Below are positions 46,643-55,633 of a stretch of 64,000 nucleotides of DNA, in pieces; the first letter of the stretch is position 1; each line of letters starts with the position of its first letter. The stretch lies in NCBI GenBank assembly GCA_965203525.1, contig OZ241898.1, positions 1,674,001-1,738,000 on the forward strand, given 5' to 3'. The position numbers and the translations under genes were made by a program. Below the pieces are notes generated by a model. That model had not been told where the DNA came from and made no database searches. It saw only the letters and a list, made by a program, of their open reading frames with translations. The DNA comes from WTFV01 sp965203525. GTDB lineage: Bacteria > Acidobacteriota > Vicinamibacteria > Vicinamibacterales > UBA8438.

Positions 46643-47231
46643 GGCGGAGACGGTCTCCGCATCGCGCCCCGCCGGCCGGTTCCGGTGGGACGGGAACGTC
46701 CGGGCCGCCCAGCGGGCGGAGACGGTCTCCGCATCGCGCCCCGCCGGCCGGCCGGTGGCTGGTGCGTGGCGTCACGCGCGGCCCGGGGGGCGGGTGGGGC
46801 GCCCGCCGGGGAAACCAGGGACGTCATCCCGGCACGACACCGGTGGCGGGAGGGCGCACGCCGCCGGTCGCCCTCCCATCTCCTTCAGGGCGGCCGGGAC
46901 ACGACACTTTCGGGTGGCGGGTGGGCGCCGCCGCCGCGCTCAAGGCCTTTCAGTCGCGCCTCGTTCAGGTCGAGGCACGACACCTTCGGGTGGCGGGTGG
47001 CCCCTGGCCGGGGAAACCGTACAGGGCTCGCAACCGTAGCAGCGCGCCCGCCGTCACGAGGCGCGGCTGCCGGAGGCGCGGGGCCTGCAGATCGAACGGT
47101 CGAAGCTCGAATGCTGCGCCCGCCGTCACGAGGCGTGGCTGCCGGAGGCGCGGGGCCCCACGGCGACACCAACTCGGGCGGCACCCGGTCCTCGTGCCGT
47201 CACGAGGCGCGGCTGCCGGGGGCGAGGGGCC
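46643..47231. repeat. Gene-free stretch of degenerate 72-76-bp-period repeats, 3' of the SagB gene
   Basis: 46618-47199 holds no supported gene. It contains a 37-bp pair at 46643 and 46715 with the palindrome GCGGAGAC-G-GTCTCCGC, a 24-bp pair at 46901 and 46977 with a weaker copy at 46834, and three copies of a 36-bp sequence (GCCGTCACGAGGCG...) at 47049, 47122 and 47196. The last of these contains the SagB-type gene's stop codon. Spacers are 36-38 bp for the 36-bp set. No cas gene is present. Confidence 0.8.
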
Positions 47232-48699
47232 GGACGCCCGGAATCGCGCGGGCCTCTGCGCCGGGGGCGCGGGGGCGGCCGCCCAGGATCACGTCGCCGA
47301 CCGAACCTTCCACCGTCGGGTCGAGGCCGGTGGCGCGGGCGAACAGCGCCGAGTCGCCGCTGCCCAGACCGCAGGGGGAGAGTCCGAGCTCGGTCGCCGC
47401 CAGGTACAGGGTCTGGTACAGCACCCCGGTGTTGCGGAGCGTGGTGGCGTAGCAGATCGACTTGTACTTCCAGGTCACCCGGGCGAAACGCGCGGCGATG
47501 ACCAGCACGATCTGCGGCTCGGCCTGGTTGGCGCTGGCCACGTGCGCATCCGCGAAGAACTGCTCGACGTCCGGCGTGCGGTCCGCGATCCGCACCAGCG
47601 CGTGCCCGGCCGCGTCGTAGTGGTACAGGCCCGGCTCCAGGCCGTCGCAGCGGTCGACGACCGGATAGATCTCCAGCTCGTAGCTCGCCCCGCCGTTCGG
47701 ATAGGGGCGGCGCGTGAGCTCGAACGGGGCGGTCCGGCCGGCGGCGTTGCGCACCTCGACGACCGCGGAGGCCCGGATGCGGGCCGCGCGGTCGAGCAGC
47801 GCCCCCAGATCGTCCCGCGATATCGGGTGCGCCTCGTCGTAGTACCGCTCGGACCGGCGCCGTTCGAGCACCGCCGCGAACGACTCCCCGCCGGCGGGGG
47901 CGCGGGCGAGGGGGATCGGCGTCCCGGGCCACGGCGGGCGCGTCGCCGGCAGCGGCTCGATCGCGCCGATGAACGAGAACCCGGCGCCGAGCGGGTCGCG
48001 GTGCCAGCCGTCGCGGCTGTGGGTGTGGAACAGCAGATCGTGGAACTCCCACTGCGCCAGCGCGTCGCGCCGCGCGGCGTCCGGCCCCGGTTCCGCCTCC
48101 GTCCCGGGGGGCTGGACGCCGGCAGGCGGCGCCGCCGATCCCGCGCCGGTGGGCGGCCGCCGCGTTTCCAGGAACCCCGCGGCGGCGAGCGCGCGGCGGA
48201 CGATCGGGGCGTCGAGCGCCGCGAGGCGGTCGAACCGGAAGCGCGCTCCCACGAGCGGCGACTCGAGGAGCCACGCGCCGCCGTCGCGCCGGATGCAGGC
48301 GAAGCGGTCGAGTGACGCCTCCGGCGCGGCCGGGGCCAGCGCGGGCGTGAACGACGGCCGTTGCGGCACGATGACCGCGGGCTCGTCCGCCGCGTCGGCC
48401 AGCGGGAATTCGACGAACCCCGCCCGGCACAGCCGCTGCAGCCAGACGAGGTAGAAGGCGGCGCGCGCGCCGCCGCCGGCGGCGACGACCGCGTCGCGCA
48501 GCGCGGCGAGCGGCGCGCCGGCGGCGAACCGCGCGTTGGCCGCCTCGAAATCCGGCGCATGCCGGCCGAGGATCGCCGGCTCCGGCAGGTCCGGACCCTC
48601 GGCGACGAACGAGGCGCCGTCGGCGGACCGCCCGAGGGTCCATCCGGAACGGAGGCGCACGCGGATCGCCGGCTCCCGCACGAGGTCGAGGAAGGTCAT
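47200..48699 (-). CDS. SagB-type azoline dehydrogenase (FMN-dependent, TOMM/RiPP)
   Basis: The 499-residue protein should oxidise azolines made by the YcaO enzyme to thiazoles/oxazoles, using FMN. The nitroreductase-like domain lies at about 270-490: SERYYDEAHPISRDDLGALL, CYATTLRNTGVLYQTLYLAA and LSPCGLGSGDSALFARATGL. An N-terminal winged-helix-like part (WTLGRSADGASFVAEGPDL) is common in this family. I start at MTFLDLVREP, eight bases after the YcaO stop, so the two are coupled. Partner in a heterocyclase complex is inferred. Confidence 0.88.
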   Translation of the reverse strand: MTFLDLVREPAIRVRLRSGWTLGRSADGASFVAEGPDLPEPAILGRHAPDFEAANARFAAGAPLAALRDAVVAAGGGARAAFYLVWLQRLCRAGFVEFPLADAADEPAVIVPQRPSFTPALAPAAPEASLDRFACIRRDGGAWLLESPLVGARFRFDRLAALDAPIVRRALAAAGFLETRRPPTGAGSAAPPAGVQPPGTEAEPGPDAARRDALAQWEFHDLLFHTHSRDGWHRDPLGAGFSFIGAIEPLPATRPPWPGTPIPLARAPAGGESFAAVLERRRSERYYDEAHPISRDDLGALLDRAARIRASAVVEVRNAAGRTAPFELTRRPYPNGGASYELEIYPVVDRCDGLEPGLYHYDAAGHALVRIADRTPDVEQFFADAHVASANQAEPQIVLVIAARFARVTWKYKSICYATTLRNTGVLYQTLYLAATELGLSPCGLGSGDSALFARATGLDPTVEGSVGDVILGGRPRAPGAEARAIPGVRPLAPGSRAS

Positions 48700-48707
48700 G
48701 CCGTCCG

Positions 48708-51074
48708 TCAGATGAAGACCGCCACCGGGTTGAGGTCGGCCTCCGCGGTGGGGGTCTCGCGCCATCCCATCCGGACCGGCACGTCGTACAGCCGCCCCGG
48801 CCCGAAGCGCGGCCAGAAGTGCCGCAGTCCCGGCACCAGGGTCTTGGTCACCGGCAAGCCGACGTCCGGCCGGGTCTGGTCGAGCACGAGGAACTCCAGC
48901 CCCAGGCCCTCGACCCGCGCGCGGCACAGCTCCACGTCGTCCCGCAGGTCCGCCGTCGCCGGAACCGGGTAGTCCGCCGCGCCGCGCCGCGCCGCGCCGC
49001 CGGCCGGCGCCAGCCAGCGGTGGTCGGCGAGCCGGGCGTTCCGCCACCACCGGAGACTCTCCGGGTCGTCGAAGAGGTACCCGCGGCCGTCGCCGTCCAC
49101 GTCCCGGACCGCCGGCAGCGACTGGTTCAGCTCGGTCACCGCCCGCAGCGCCGCGATGCGCGGGTCCAGGTGGGCGCCGGCCGCGAACAGGATGTCCTCT
49201 GCCTCCTTGTCGGTGCGCCGCGAGACGGAGACGAAGACCGGGATGCCGAGGTCGTTGGTGACGTCCAGCACCCACATTTCGCGGCGGACCGCGGCGTAGT
49301 AGTCGCGCGCGCCGGACAGCCAGGCGTCGCCGAAGCTGTCCAGGTCCACCTCGGGGAGCGCGATCCGGTTGTACCACCAGCAGGCGAACGCGTCGCGCTC
49401 GGCCAGCTCGAAGAACCCCTGCAGAATCGCTTCCTCGCGCGTGTTGCCGGCCGCGCAGCCGTTCGAGTCGGGTCCGCAGTAGATGGTGCTCCCTTTCTCG
49501 ATCGGCGCGCCGTAGTAGAGCATGAGGGTGGGCAGGTACCGGCGGCGGTTTGCGGTGAGCGACCAGACCGGCGTCCAGTCCATCTCCGCCGCCGGGTCGA
49601 AGCGCGCCGGCACGCGGTTGAAGCGCTCCTTGCGCGCGTTGATCTCCTGCGCGCGGTCGTACTGCGCTTCGCTGTAGCGCATGACGTCGTTGGGGTGGAT
49701 CGCCTCCCCGTCGGCGAAGTCCTCGAAGCGCGCGCGGCGGCGGACCTCGTCGCCGTGGTAGACGCCGGAGTAGCGTTCGATCGCCTCGCAGAGCGCGCTC
49801 GCCTCCGCCTGCTCCGGCGTGGCGCCCTTGCCCGAGCTCTTGCTCCGCAGGCTGTTGCGCAACAGGAGCAGCGAATCGGTCCGCAACCCCAGGTTGCTCC
49901 CCGCCCACCAGACGTGCAGCCAGGAATCGGCCGGGTCGGTGACGCGCTGCAACCCCGTCACCACCCCGCTGACCGGGCTGACCAGATGCCGGTACCGGCG
50001 CACCGTCTCGGCCGGCGGCACCGACCGCTGCCCGCCGCTGCCGAAGACCGGCTTGGGGCTCGGCCCGAGCCGCACCGGGGCGTCCGGCCGGTCGGGGCGG
50101 TGGAGCGCGGGGTCGCCGCAGACCCGGCACTGCGGCCGGCGCATGACCGGGTGGCGGTCGACGCCCGGCCCGTGGCAGTCGACCGCAATCGCATGGCGGT
50201 GCAGCGGGGCCTGCTCGCCGAGGACCACCCAGCGGGCGATTTCGGCCGCCGCCAGACCCATCGCCGCGTTCGAGAAGGGTGGCAGGACGGCGCGCGGCAG
50301 GATCGCGGCGTCGTCGCCGGCGGTGGAGCGCAGGAAGGTCTCGACCTCGCCGTTGGCGCGCAGGCGGTGCGCCAGGCATTCCCAGCAGGGCGCGCCCTCT
50401 TCCCCCGGCCGGAAGACCGGCCCGAAGAGCGGCCAGAGGCCGTGCGGCCGGACCAGCACCCACGGGACGCCGGAGGCGCGGTGGCGCCGGTTGGCGGCGG
50501 CGTGCTCCGGGTCCAGGTAGTGGGAGGTGGCGGCCACCGCGAGGGTCGGTTCGCCGGCCGTGACGGTCAGCCGCGCCGCCTCGAGCGCCGCGCCGAGGCG
50601 GCCGTCGCCGTCCCCGGCCACCGCGACCCGGGCCGCGCCCAGCCGTTCTTCCGCCGCGCGGGGCGAGACCCCCGCCGCGCTCCAGAACGCGGCGGCGGCG
50701 CGCGGCATGGCGAACTCGGCCGAGACGACGTGGCCTTTCGAGACGAGGGAGACGAGCGCGGTCTGCACCTCGATCCGCCCGTGGCGGCCGGCCAGCGCGG
50801 CGGCGATCTGGTGGCGCGAGCGGACGCCGTCGACGAGCGGCAGCAGGTCGACGTACCGCCGCCCGTACAGCGCCGTGCTGCCGGTCTCGGAAACCAGCAG
50901 CACCGCCTCTTCGCCGACCGGGCGCACCTCCAGGTGCGGGGCCAGCAGCGGGGTCTCGACGAGGCCGCGGTCGGCGGCGGTGGTGTGGGTCAACGTCCGG
51001 GCCGGAACGTCCGCGGGGTCGGTCGCGGCCGGCGGCCGCGGGGCGGCCGGCCGGCCGGTGTCGAACCGTTCCAC
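48708..51074 (-). CDS. Fused leader-binding E1-like / YcaO cyclodehydratase (TOMM)
   Basis: The 788-residue protein combines an N-terminal leader-recognition/E1-like domain (about 30-370, zinc cysteines CWEC near 235 and CRVC near 320) with a C-terminal YcaO domain. The YcaO ATP-binding signatures are EASALCEAIERYSG near 425 and FELAERDAFACWW near 555. It should activate backbone amides with ATP and cyclise Cys/Ser/Thr of the bound precursor to azolines. The normally conserved proline-rich C-terminus reads NPVAVFI. It lies 101 bp downstream of precursor 1. Confidence 0.9.
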   Translation of the reverse strand: MERFDTGRPAAPRPPAATDPADVPARTLTHTTAADRGLVETPLLAPHLEVRPVGEEAVLLVSETGSTALYGRRYVDLLPLVDGVRSRHQIAAALAGRHGRIEVQTALVSLVSKGHVVSAEFAMPRAAAAFWSAAGVSPRAAEERLGAARVAVAGDGDGRLGAALEAARLTVTAGEPTLAVAATSHYLDPEHAAANRRHRASGVPWVLVRPHGLWPLFGPVFRPGEEGAPCWECLAHRLRANGEVETFLRSTAGDDAAILPRAVLPPFSNAAMGLAAAEIARWVVLGEQAPLHRHAIAVDCHGPGVDRHPVMRRPQCRVCGDPALHRPDRPDAPVRLGPSPKPVFGSGGQRSVPPAETVRRYRHLVSPVSGVVTGLQRVTDPADSWLHVWWAGSNLGLRTDSLLLLRNSLRSKSSGKGATPEQAEASALCEAIERYSGVYHGDEVRRRARFEDFADGEAIHPNDVMRYSEAQYDRAQEINARKERFNRVPARFDPAAEMDWTPVWSLTANRRRYLPTLMLYYGAPIEKGSTIYCGPDSNGCAAGNTREEAILQGFFELAERDAFACWWYNRIALPEVDLDSFGDAWLSGARDYYAAVRREMWVLDVTNDLGIPVFVSVSRRTDKEAEDILFAAGAHLDPRIAALRAVTELNQSLPAVRDVDGDGRGYLFDDPESLRWWRNARLADHRWLAPAGGAARRGAADYPVPATADLRDDVELCRARVEGLGLEFLVLDQTRPDVGLPVTKTLVPGLRHFWPRFGPGRLYDVPVRMGWRETPTAEADLNPVAVFI

Positions 51075-51175
51075 GACCTGCCCGCGGCCCGTCCGAATGC
51101 GCGCTGCCGCGGGCGGGAAGCGGCCGGGGGGCGGTCACGCGCAGGACGCGCGCCGCCTCCCGGCCGGAGACGGCA

Positions 51176-51493
51176 TCAACTGAAGCTCATGATGCAACTG
51201 ATGATGCACGACGCGGTCTTGGGGCCGGTGCTGCCGCCGGAGACCGCCACGAGGTCCTCGTCCACCAGAACCGCGTTCGGGTCGGGAGGCATGACGACGT
51301 TGAAGGTCGCCTCCGTGTTCGAGATGATCCGCACGTCCTGGCCGGCCGGCACCGGGATGCCGTGCTCGGACAGCACGGTGTGCGGTTCCGTCTCCGCCCG
51401 TGCCTGCAGATCCGGACTTCCCTGGTACTTCCGGGTGAAGTCGACGAAATGCTGCAGATCGCCGGACGCCACGAGGTTTTCAAGAGTGCTCAT
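51176..51493 (-). CDS. NHLP-leader RiPP precursor 1
   Basis: The 105-residue precursor has a nitrile-hydratase-like leader (FVDFTRKYQGSPDLQARAET, then VRIISNTEATFNVVMPPDPN) ending VAVSGG. The 18-residue core begins STGPK and ends KTASCIISCIMSFS. The core is rich in Cys, Ser and Thr and would be the substrate of the adjacent YcaO and SagB-type enzymes. AAGGAGGTCAGCGACG precedes the ATG. Its own promoter block lies directly upstream (51494-51660). Confidence 0.92.
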   Translation of the reverse strand: MSTLENLVASGDLQHFVDFTRKYQGSPDLQARAETEPHTVLSEHGIPVPAGQDVRIISNTEATFNVVMPPDPNAVLVDEDLVAVSGGSTGPKTASCIISCIMSFS

Positions 51494-51660
51494 CGTCGCT
51501 GACCTCCTTGGAAACGGAATGATGCAGTATATCTCCCGCCGCGGGCCGGGCGATCCGGCCGTCGGCGCGGCGGCAGGACGCTCCGGCAACGGCGGCTTCG
51601 GCGATCCGCCGGGCGGCCCCCGGCGGATCGCCGACCCTGTACGGGAAACCGTCCCCGCCG
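51494..51660 (-). promoter_or_regulatory. Conserved 5' block of precursor 1: TATACT and CCCGTACAGGG dyad
   Basis: Minus-strand TATACT (51526-51531), about 33 bases before the ATG, resembles a sigma-70 -10 box. No good -35 is obvious. At about 51637-51652 the sequence TTTCCCGTACAGGGTC contains an imperfect dyad around GTAC. The whole block recurs before precursors 4, 5 and 6. Confidence 0.6.
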
Positions 51661-51679
51661 AACGCCCCGCCCGGCCGCG

Positions 51680-52003
51680 TCAACTCATGGTCGAAATGGT
51701 GCTGATCAGACAGAACGAGCACTTGGGGCCGAAGCCGATGCCACCGGCGACCGTTGCGAGGTCCTCGTCCGCCAGGACCTCGTTCGGGTCGGGAGGCATG
51801 ATGAGGTTGAAGGTTTCCGCCGTGTTCGCGACGATCCGCACGTCGCGGTCCGGCGGCATGCTGATGCCGTGCTCGGACAGCACGGCGCGGCCGTCCGCCT
51901 CCGCCCGTGCGCGCAGTTCCGGACTTTCCTGGCACTTCCGGGTGAAGTCGACGAACGGCGCCATCTCGGCGGACTTCGCGAGGGTGTTGAAGTTGCTCAT
52001 CAT
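51680..52003 (-). CDS. NHLP-leader RiPP precursor 2
   Basis: The 107-residue precursor starts MMSNFNTLAKSAEMAPF, has the leader segments FTRKCQESPELRARAE and VRIVANTAETFNLIMPPDPN, and ends its leader with TVAGG. The core is IGFGP followed by KCSFCLISTISTMS. Compared with precursors 4-6, Thr replaces Cys at two core positions. AGGAGACCGACA precedes the double ATG. It is closest to precursor 3 and lacks the TATACT block, so it is probably co-transcribed from upstream. Confidence 0.92.
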   Translation of the reverse strand: MMSNFNTLAKSAEMAPFVDFTRKCQESPELRARAEADGRAVLSEHGISMPPDRDVRIVANTAETFNLIMPPDPNEVLADEDLATVAGGIGFGPKCSFCLISTISTMS

Positions 52004-52042
52004 TGTCGGTCTCCTGGGAGCGTGGGTGGTGCGGCCACGGCC

Positions 52043-52183
52043 GCGGGCGGCGGTCACGCGCAGGACGCGCGCCGGACGGCGTCAACTGAAGGTCGAAATG
52101 TGGTGCGGCCACGGCTGCGTGCGGCGGTCACGCCGGGCGGCGGTCACGCGCAGGACGCGCGCCGCCCCCCGGCCGGACGGCGT
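52043..52183. repeat. Repeated precursor 3' block with the scar of a lost precursor
   Basis: A block reading GGGCGGCGGTCACGCGCAGG, then a GC hairpin and GGCGTCAACTGA, marks the 3' side of precursor genes. Here it occurs twice, at 52043-52101 and 52136-52206. The first copy is followed by only the last codons of a precursor (ISTFS and stop, minus strand) and then unrelated sequence, so a gene has been deleted. Other copies: 51128-51178, 52550-52601, 54681-54729, 55588-55636. CCTCC-CGGCC-GGAGG could form a terminator stem. Confidence 0.8.
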
Positions 52184-52509
52184 CAACTGAAGGTCGAAAT
52201 GGTGCTGATCAGGCAGAACGAGCTCTTGGCCTGGGTGCCGCTGATGCCTCCGGCGACCGTTGCGAGGTCCTCGTCCGCCAGGACCTCGTTCGGGTCGGGA
52301 GGCATGATGAGGTTGAAGGTTTCCGCCGTCTGCGCGACGATCCGCACGTCGCGGTCCGGCGGCATGCAGATGCCGTGCTCGGACAGCACGGCGCGGGGGT
52401 CCGCCTCCGCCCGCGCGCGCAGTTCCGGACTTTCCTGGCACTTCCGGGTGAAGTCGACGAACGGCGCCATCGCGCCGGACTCCGCGAGGGTGTTGAAGTT
52501 GCTCATCAT
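52183..52509 (-). CDS. NHLP-leader RiPP precursor 3
   Basis: The 108-residue precursor closely matches precursor 2 in the leader (MMSNFNTLAESGAMAPF, then VRIVAQTAETFNLIMPPDPN, ending TVAGG). The core is ISGTQA followed by KSSFCLISTISTFS, which has a single Cys. One Cys cannot support the multi-ring lanthionine pattern possible in paralogues, but the Ser/Thr remain available for heterocyclisation or dehydration. AGGAGGCCGGCA precedes the ATG. Confidence 0.92.
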   Translation of the reverse strand: MMSNFNTLAESGAMAPFVDFTRKCQESPELRARAEADPRAVLSEHGICMPPDRDVRIVAQTAETFNLIMPPDPNEVLADEDLATVAGGISGTQAKSSFCLISTISTFS

Positions 52510-52598
52510 TGCCGGCCTCCTGGGAACGTGGGTGGTCGAACACGGCCGCGGGCGGCGGTCACGCGCAGGACGCGCGCCGCCCCCCCGGCCGGACGGCG

Positions 52599-52922
52599 TC
52601 AACTGTAGCAAAGGACGCAGCTGATTATGGTGGACGCGGACTTGTTGGCTCTGCTGTCGGTGGAGAAGCCGCCGGCGACCGCGGCGAGGTCCTCTTCCGC
52701 CAGGGCGACGTTCGGGTCGGGAGGCATGACGACGTGGAAGGTCTCCGCCGTGTTCGCGGCGATCCGCACGTCGCGCCCGGGCGGCATGCGGATGCCGTGC
52801 TCGGACAGCACGGCGCGGGGTTCCGTCTCCGCCCGTGCGCGCAGTTCCGGACTTTCCTGGTACTTCCGAAAGAACTGCGCCATCTCGTCGGACTTCACGA
52901 AGGCGCTGACGTCGTTCTTCAT
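52599..52922 (-). CDS. NHLP-leader RiPP precursor 4
   Basis: The 107-residue precursor begins MKNDVSAFVKSDEMAQFFRK and carries the leader segments YQESPELRARAETEPRAVLS and VRIAANTAETFHVVMPPDPN, ending AVAGG. The core is FSTDSRAN followed by KSASTIISCVLCYS. AAGGAGGCCAGCG precedes the ATG. It lies 282 bp downstream of radical SAM gene 1, with its own TATACT block between them. Confidence 0.92.
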   Translation of the reverse strand: MKNDVSAFVKSDEMAQFFRKYQESPELRARAETEPRAVLSEHGIRMPPGRDVRIAANTAETFHVVMPPDPNVALAEEDLAAVAGGFSTDSRANKSASTIISCVLCYS

Positions 52923-53100
52923 CGCTGGCCTCCTTGTGTGGTGAAGCGGATGAGGCAGTATATTCCCCGCCGCGGGCCGGGCGATCCGGCCGTCGGCGCG
53001 GCGGCAGGACGCTTCGGTAGCGGCGGCGGCGGACGAATCGTCGGCGCTTCGCCGGGGCCGCCCGGCGACGTCGCGGACCCTGTACGGGAAACCGCCCCCG
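52923..53100 (-). promoter_or_regulatory. Conserved 5' block of precursor 4
   Basis: Minus-strand TATACT at 52957-52962 lies about 35 bases before the ATG. The dyad TTTCCCGTACAGGGTC lies near 53078-53093. The sequence between them is nearly the same as that before precursors 1, 5 and 6. The remaining 100 bp up to the radical SAM stop match the region 3' of radical SAM gene 2. Confidence 0.6.
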
Positions 53101-53204
53101 CCCGGGCGGGATTCGGCCCCGTCCGGCGGGGGCCGTCCGCCGGGGTGTCCGGTCGCCGCGGATGCGCGCGGAAACCGCCCGGCTGCCGCTCTCACGGCCG
53201 GGGG

Positions 53205-54656
53205 TCATGCCGTTTCTTCCGCGTCGGCGAAGGCGCAGACCGGCTCGATCAGCACGCCCCGGCGCCAGAGCGCGGTCACGTCCCTGCGCAGGAAGCGGGA
53301 CTCGATCCCCGGCCGGCGGGCGAAGTCCCGCACCACGTCGTCCACCCGCGCCCCGCCGCGGAAGGCGCCGGCGAGGGCCGGCAGGTGGCCCAGGTCGCGG
53401 CCCGACCGGAACGTCACCCCGTACCCGTGCCCGTGCCCGGACGCGCGGATCCGGCCGGGACTCTCCCGGAGCGGCGCCACCGCCACTCCGCGCTGGAGCG
53501 CGAGCCGCGCCGGCGGGTCCGGCGTCATGTGGCGGGAGACCAGGCGGTCGATCGCGCGCGCGAAGTCCCCGCCGTTCCCGAAGCGTTCCTCGCCGAAGAC
53601 GACGTAGCCGTCCGGCCAGCGGTCGGAACAGGGTTCGGGCGAAATCAGGCGCACCCGGCCCACGACCGGCTCGATCAGGAACCCGGACACCGAGGCCACC
53701 GTCCGGTGCGCGAAGTTCTCGGGGTCGAGCCCCGACAGGCGCAGCTTGTTCCGTTCGTGCGCCGCCAGCTCCGGCCGCCGCCGGGCCGCCGTGCGGGCAT
53801 GCCCGACCTCCGCCAGCGCCAGGATCGATTCGCGGTTCGCCGGGGCGACCTCCACGTCGGCGAGCTCCCCGGCGGAGAACTCCTCGTGGATCTGCTCCAG
53901 CCGCCGCCGGGTGACCACCGAGAAGCGCACCACGGAGTACGGGTAGTCGCGGGGCCGCGCCGCCGCCAGCAGGCGCCGGGTGCGGGCGGGGTCGGCGACC
54001 GCCGCCGCCGTCGTCGTGCTCGGATACCGTCCCAGGAGCCGCCGGAAGACCTCCGCGTACGCCTCGTAGTCCGGATGGTCCAGCGGATCGGTGGCCCAGT
54101 ACAGAATGCCCCGCACCGCGCTCGCGCCGAACGGCCCCCGGAGCGCGTCCAGCATCCGTTCCCAGGCCGCCAGATCCGTCGGCAGCACCCCGCTCAGCGG
54201 CTGCGCGGAGACGCCGCAGAACCAGCAGCGGTGGGAACAGCCCCGGGTCAGCTCGACGGCGAACGGCAGGTGCGGGTTCACCGCGGCGCCGTCCGCGCCC
54301 TGCGCGAAGGCGAACCGCGTGCGTTGCCGCGCCCGCCACGACCGATAGGCCTCGCAGGCCCCGCCGTCGTCGGCGAAGAAGTCCGCGTAGGCCTGCACGC
54401 GCTGGTTGATGAGACTCCAGGCGCGGGCCTCCGGGGTCCGTTCGTCGGGCCGCGCGCCGGGGCGCCACACGAAGGCGAGGGCCTCGGGGGCGAGGTCGAG
54501 GCCCAGGGCGCCGACGGCCGCGCCGGGGTCCTCGCGCAGGGCGGCGCGGAAGCGGTCGTCCCCCGTCCAGCGTTCGCGGAAACGCTTCACCTGCGCGAGG
54601 ATCCGCCCGCCGCCGTCCGGCGTCCCGCCGCTCATGGTCCGAGGTCCCGCTTCCAT
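53205..54656 (-). CDS. PoyD-like radical SAM peptide epimerase 1
   Basis: The 483-residue enzyme has the radical SAM cluster motif CxxxCxxC in GCSHRCWFCGVSAQP (about residue 138), followed by ILYWATDPLDHPDYEAYAEV and RYPSTTTAAAVADPARTRRL. These are hallmarks of the RiPP-maturation amino-acid epimerase family that turns L- into D-residues in proteusins. The N-terminal 60 residues (RFRERWTGDDRFRAALREDP) are helical and leader-like. It sits between precursors 5 and 4. Start MEAGPRTMSGG; a later Met is possible. Closely related to the gene at 56369-57832. Confidence 0.88.
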   Translation of the reverse strand: MEAGPRTMSGGTPDGGGRILAQVKRFRERWTGDDRFRAALREDPGAAVGALGLDLAPEALAFVWRPGARPDERTPEARAWSLINQRVQAYADFFADDGGACEAYRSWRARQRTRFAFAQGADGAAVNPHLPFAVELTRGCSHRCWFCGVSAQPLSGVLPTDLAAWERMLDALRGPFGASAVRGILYWATDPLDHPDYEAYAEVFRRLLGRYPSTTTAAAVADPARTRRLLAAARPRDYPYSVVRFSVVTRRRLEQIHEEFSAGELADVEVAPANRESILALAEVGHARTAARRRPELAAHERNKLRLSGLDPENFAHRTVASVSGFLIEPVVGRVRLISPEPCSDRWPDGYVVFGEERFGNGGDFARAIDRLVSRHMTPDPPARLALQRGVAVAPLRESPGRIRASGHGHGYGVTFRSGRDLGHLPALAGAFRGGARVDDVVRDFARRPGIESRFLRRDVTALWRRGVLIEPVCAFADAEETA

Positions 54657-54726
54657 CGCCCCCGCGGGCGGGAAGCGGCCGGGCGGCGGTCACGCGCAGG
54701 GCGCGCCGCCTCCCGGCCGGAGGGCG

Positions 54727-55047
54727 TCAACTGAAGCACAAGGCGCAACTGACCAGGGTGGACGCGCACTTGCTGAGCGGGTTGGTGCCGCCGGCGACCG
54801 CGGCAAGGTCCTCATCCGCCAGGGCGCTGTTCGGGTCGGGCGGCATGACGAGGTTGAAGGTCTCCGCCGTGTTCGCGACGATCCGCACGTCGTGCTCCGG
54901 CGGCATGTGGATGCCGTGCTCGGACAGCACGGCGCGGGGCTCGGTCTCGGCCCGTGCGCGCAGTTCCGGATTTTCCTGGTACTTCCGGGTGAAGTTGGAG
55001 AACTGCGCCATCTCGTCGGACTGCACGAGTGCGTCAAGGTCGTTCAT
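54727..55047 (-). CDS. NHLP-leader RiPP precursor 5
   Basis: The 106-residue precursor begins MNDLDALVQSDEMAQFSNF, with leader segments YQENPELRARAETEPRAVLS and VRIVANTAETFNLVMPPDPN, ending AVAGG. The core is TNPLS followed by KCASTLVSCALCFS, with three Cys. It is almost identical to precursor 6, pointing to a recent duplication. GGAGGCTGGCG precedes the ATG. Confidence 0.93.
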   Translation of the reverse strand: MNDLDALVQSDEMAQFSNFTRKYQENPELRARAETEPRAVLSEHGIHMPPEHDVRIVANTAETFNLVMPPDPNSALADEDLAAVAGGTNPLSKCASTLVSCALCFS

Positions 55048-55211
55048 CGCCAGCCTCCTCGGTGAGCGGATGACGCAGTATACCCCCGCCGCGGGCCGGC
55101 CGATCCGGCCGCGGGCGCGACGGCAGGACGCTCCGGCAGCGGCGGTGACGGACGAATCTCCCGGCGCTCGGGCCGGGCCGCCCGGCGACGTCGGGACCCT
55201 GTACGGAAGCC
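55048..55211 (-). promoter_or_regulatory. Conserved 5' block of precursor 5
   Basis: Minus-strand TATACT is at 55077-55082, about 30 bases before the ATG. The dyad variant CCGTACAGGG lies near 55196-55205. The block is nearly identical to that of precursor 6 and stops abruptly at 55211, where an inverted piece of a radical SAM gene begins. Confidence 0.6.
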
Positions 55212-55589
55212 GCGTCCGGAGCTGGCGGAGCACGAACGGGACAAGCTGCGCCGGGCGGGGGCCGACCCCGGGCAGGTCGCGCACCGCACCATCGCCTGCG
55301 TCTCCGGGTTCCTGATCGAGCCGGCCGCGGGCCGGGTGCGCCTGATCTCCCCCGAGCCCTGCTCCGACCGCTGGCCGGACGGCTACGTCGTCTTCGGCGA
55401 GGAGCGGTACGAGGACGCCGGCGGGTTCGCCCGCGCCATCGGCCGGCTGGCCGCCCGCCACGTGACGCCGGATCCGCCGGCGCGGCTCGCGCTCCAGCGC
55501 GGGGTGACGGTCGCGGCGGACGGCGCGAGTCCCCGCGCGGCCCGCGCCGCCGGAGGCGGCCACGCGGTGACGTTCCGGGCGCCGCGCGG
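55212..55589 (+). pseudogene. Inverted 378-bp fragment of the radical SAM epimerase gene
   Basis: This plus-strand stretch encodes RPELAEHERDKLRRAGADPG through GGGHAVTFRAPRG, matching part of the epimerase. It is the reverse-orientation copy of 56571-56948 in the gene at 56369-57832, same length and only a few differences. It has no cluster motif and no start, so it is not a functional gene. It sits exactly between the 5' block of precursor 5 and the 3' block of precursor 6. Confidence 0.92.
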
Positions 55590-55633
55590 GCGGCGGTCAC
55601 GCGCAGGGCGCGCCGCCTCCCGGCCGGAGGGCG

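Noticed and set aside
47049..47231. Three 36-bp repeats with 37-38-bp spacers, looking like a mini CRISPR array
   Set aside because: Only three copies, the third is degenerate and is the 3' coding end of the SagB-type gene, and there are no cas genes. It fits the general pattern of roughly 73-bp-offset repeats seen elsewhere in the window.
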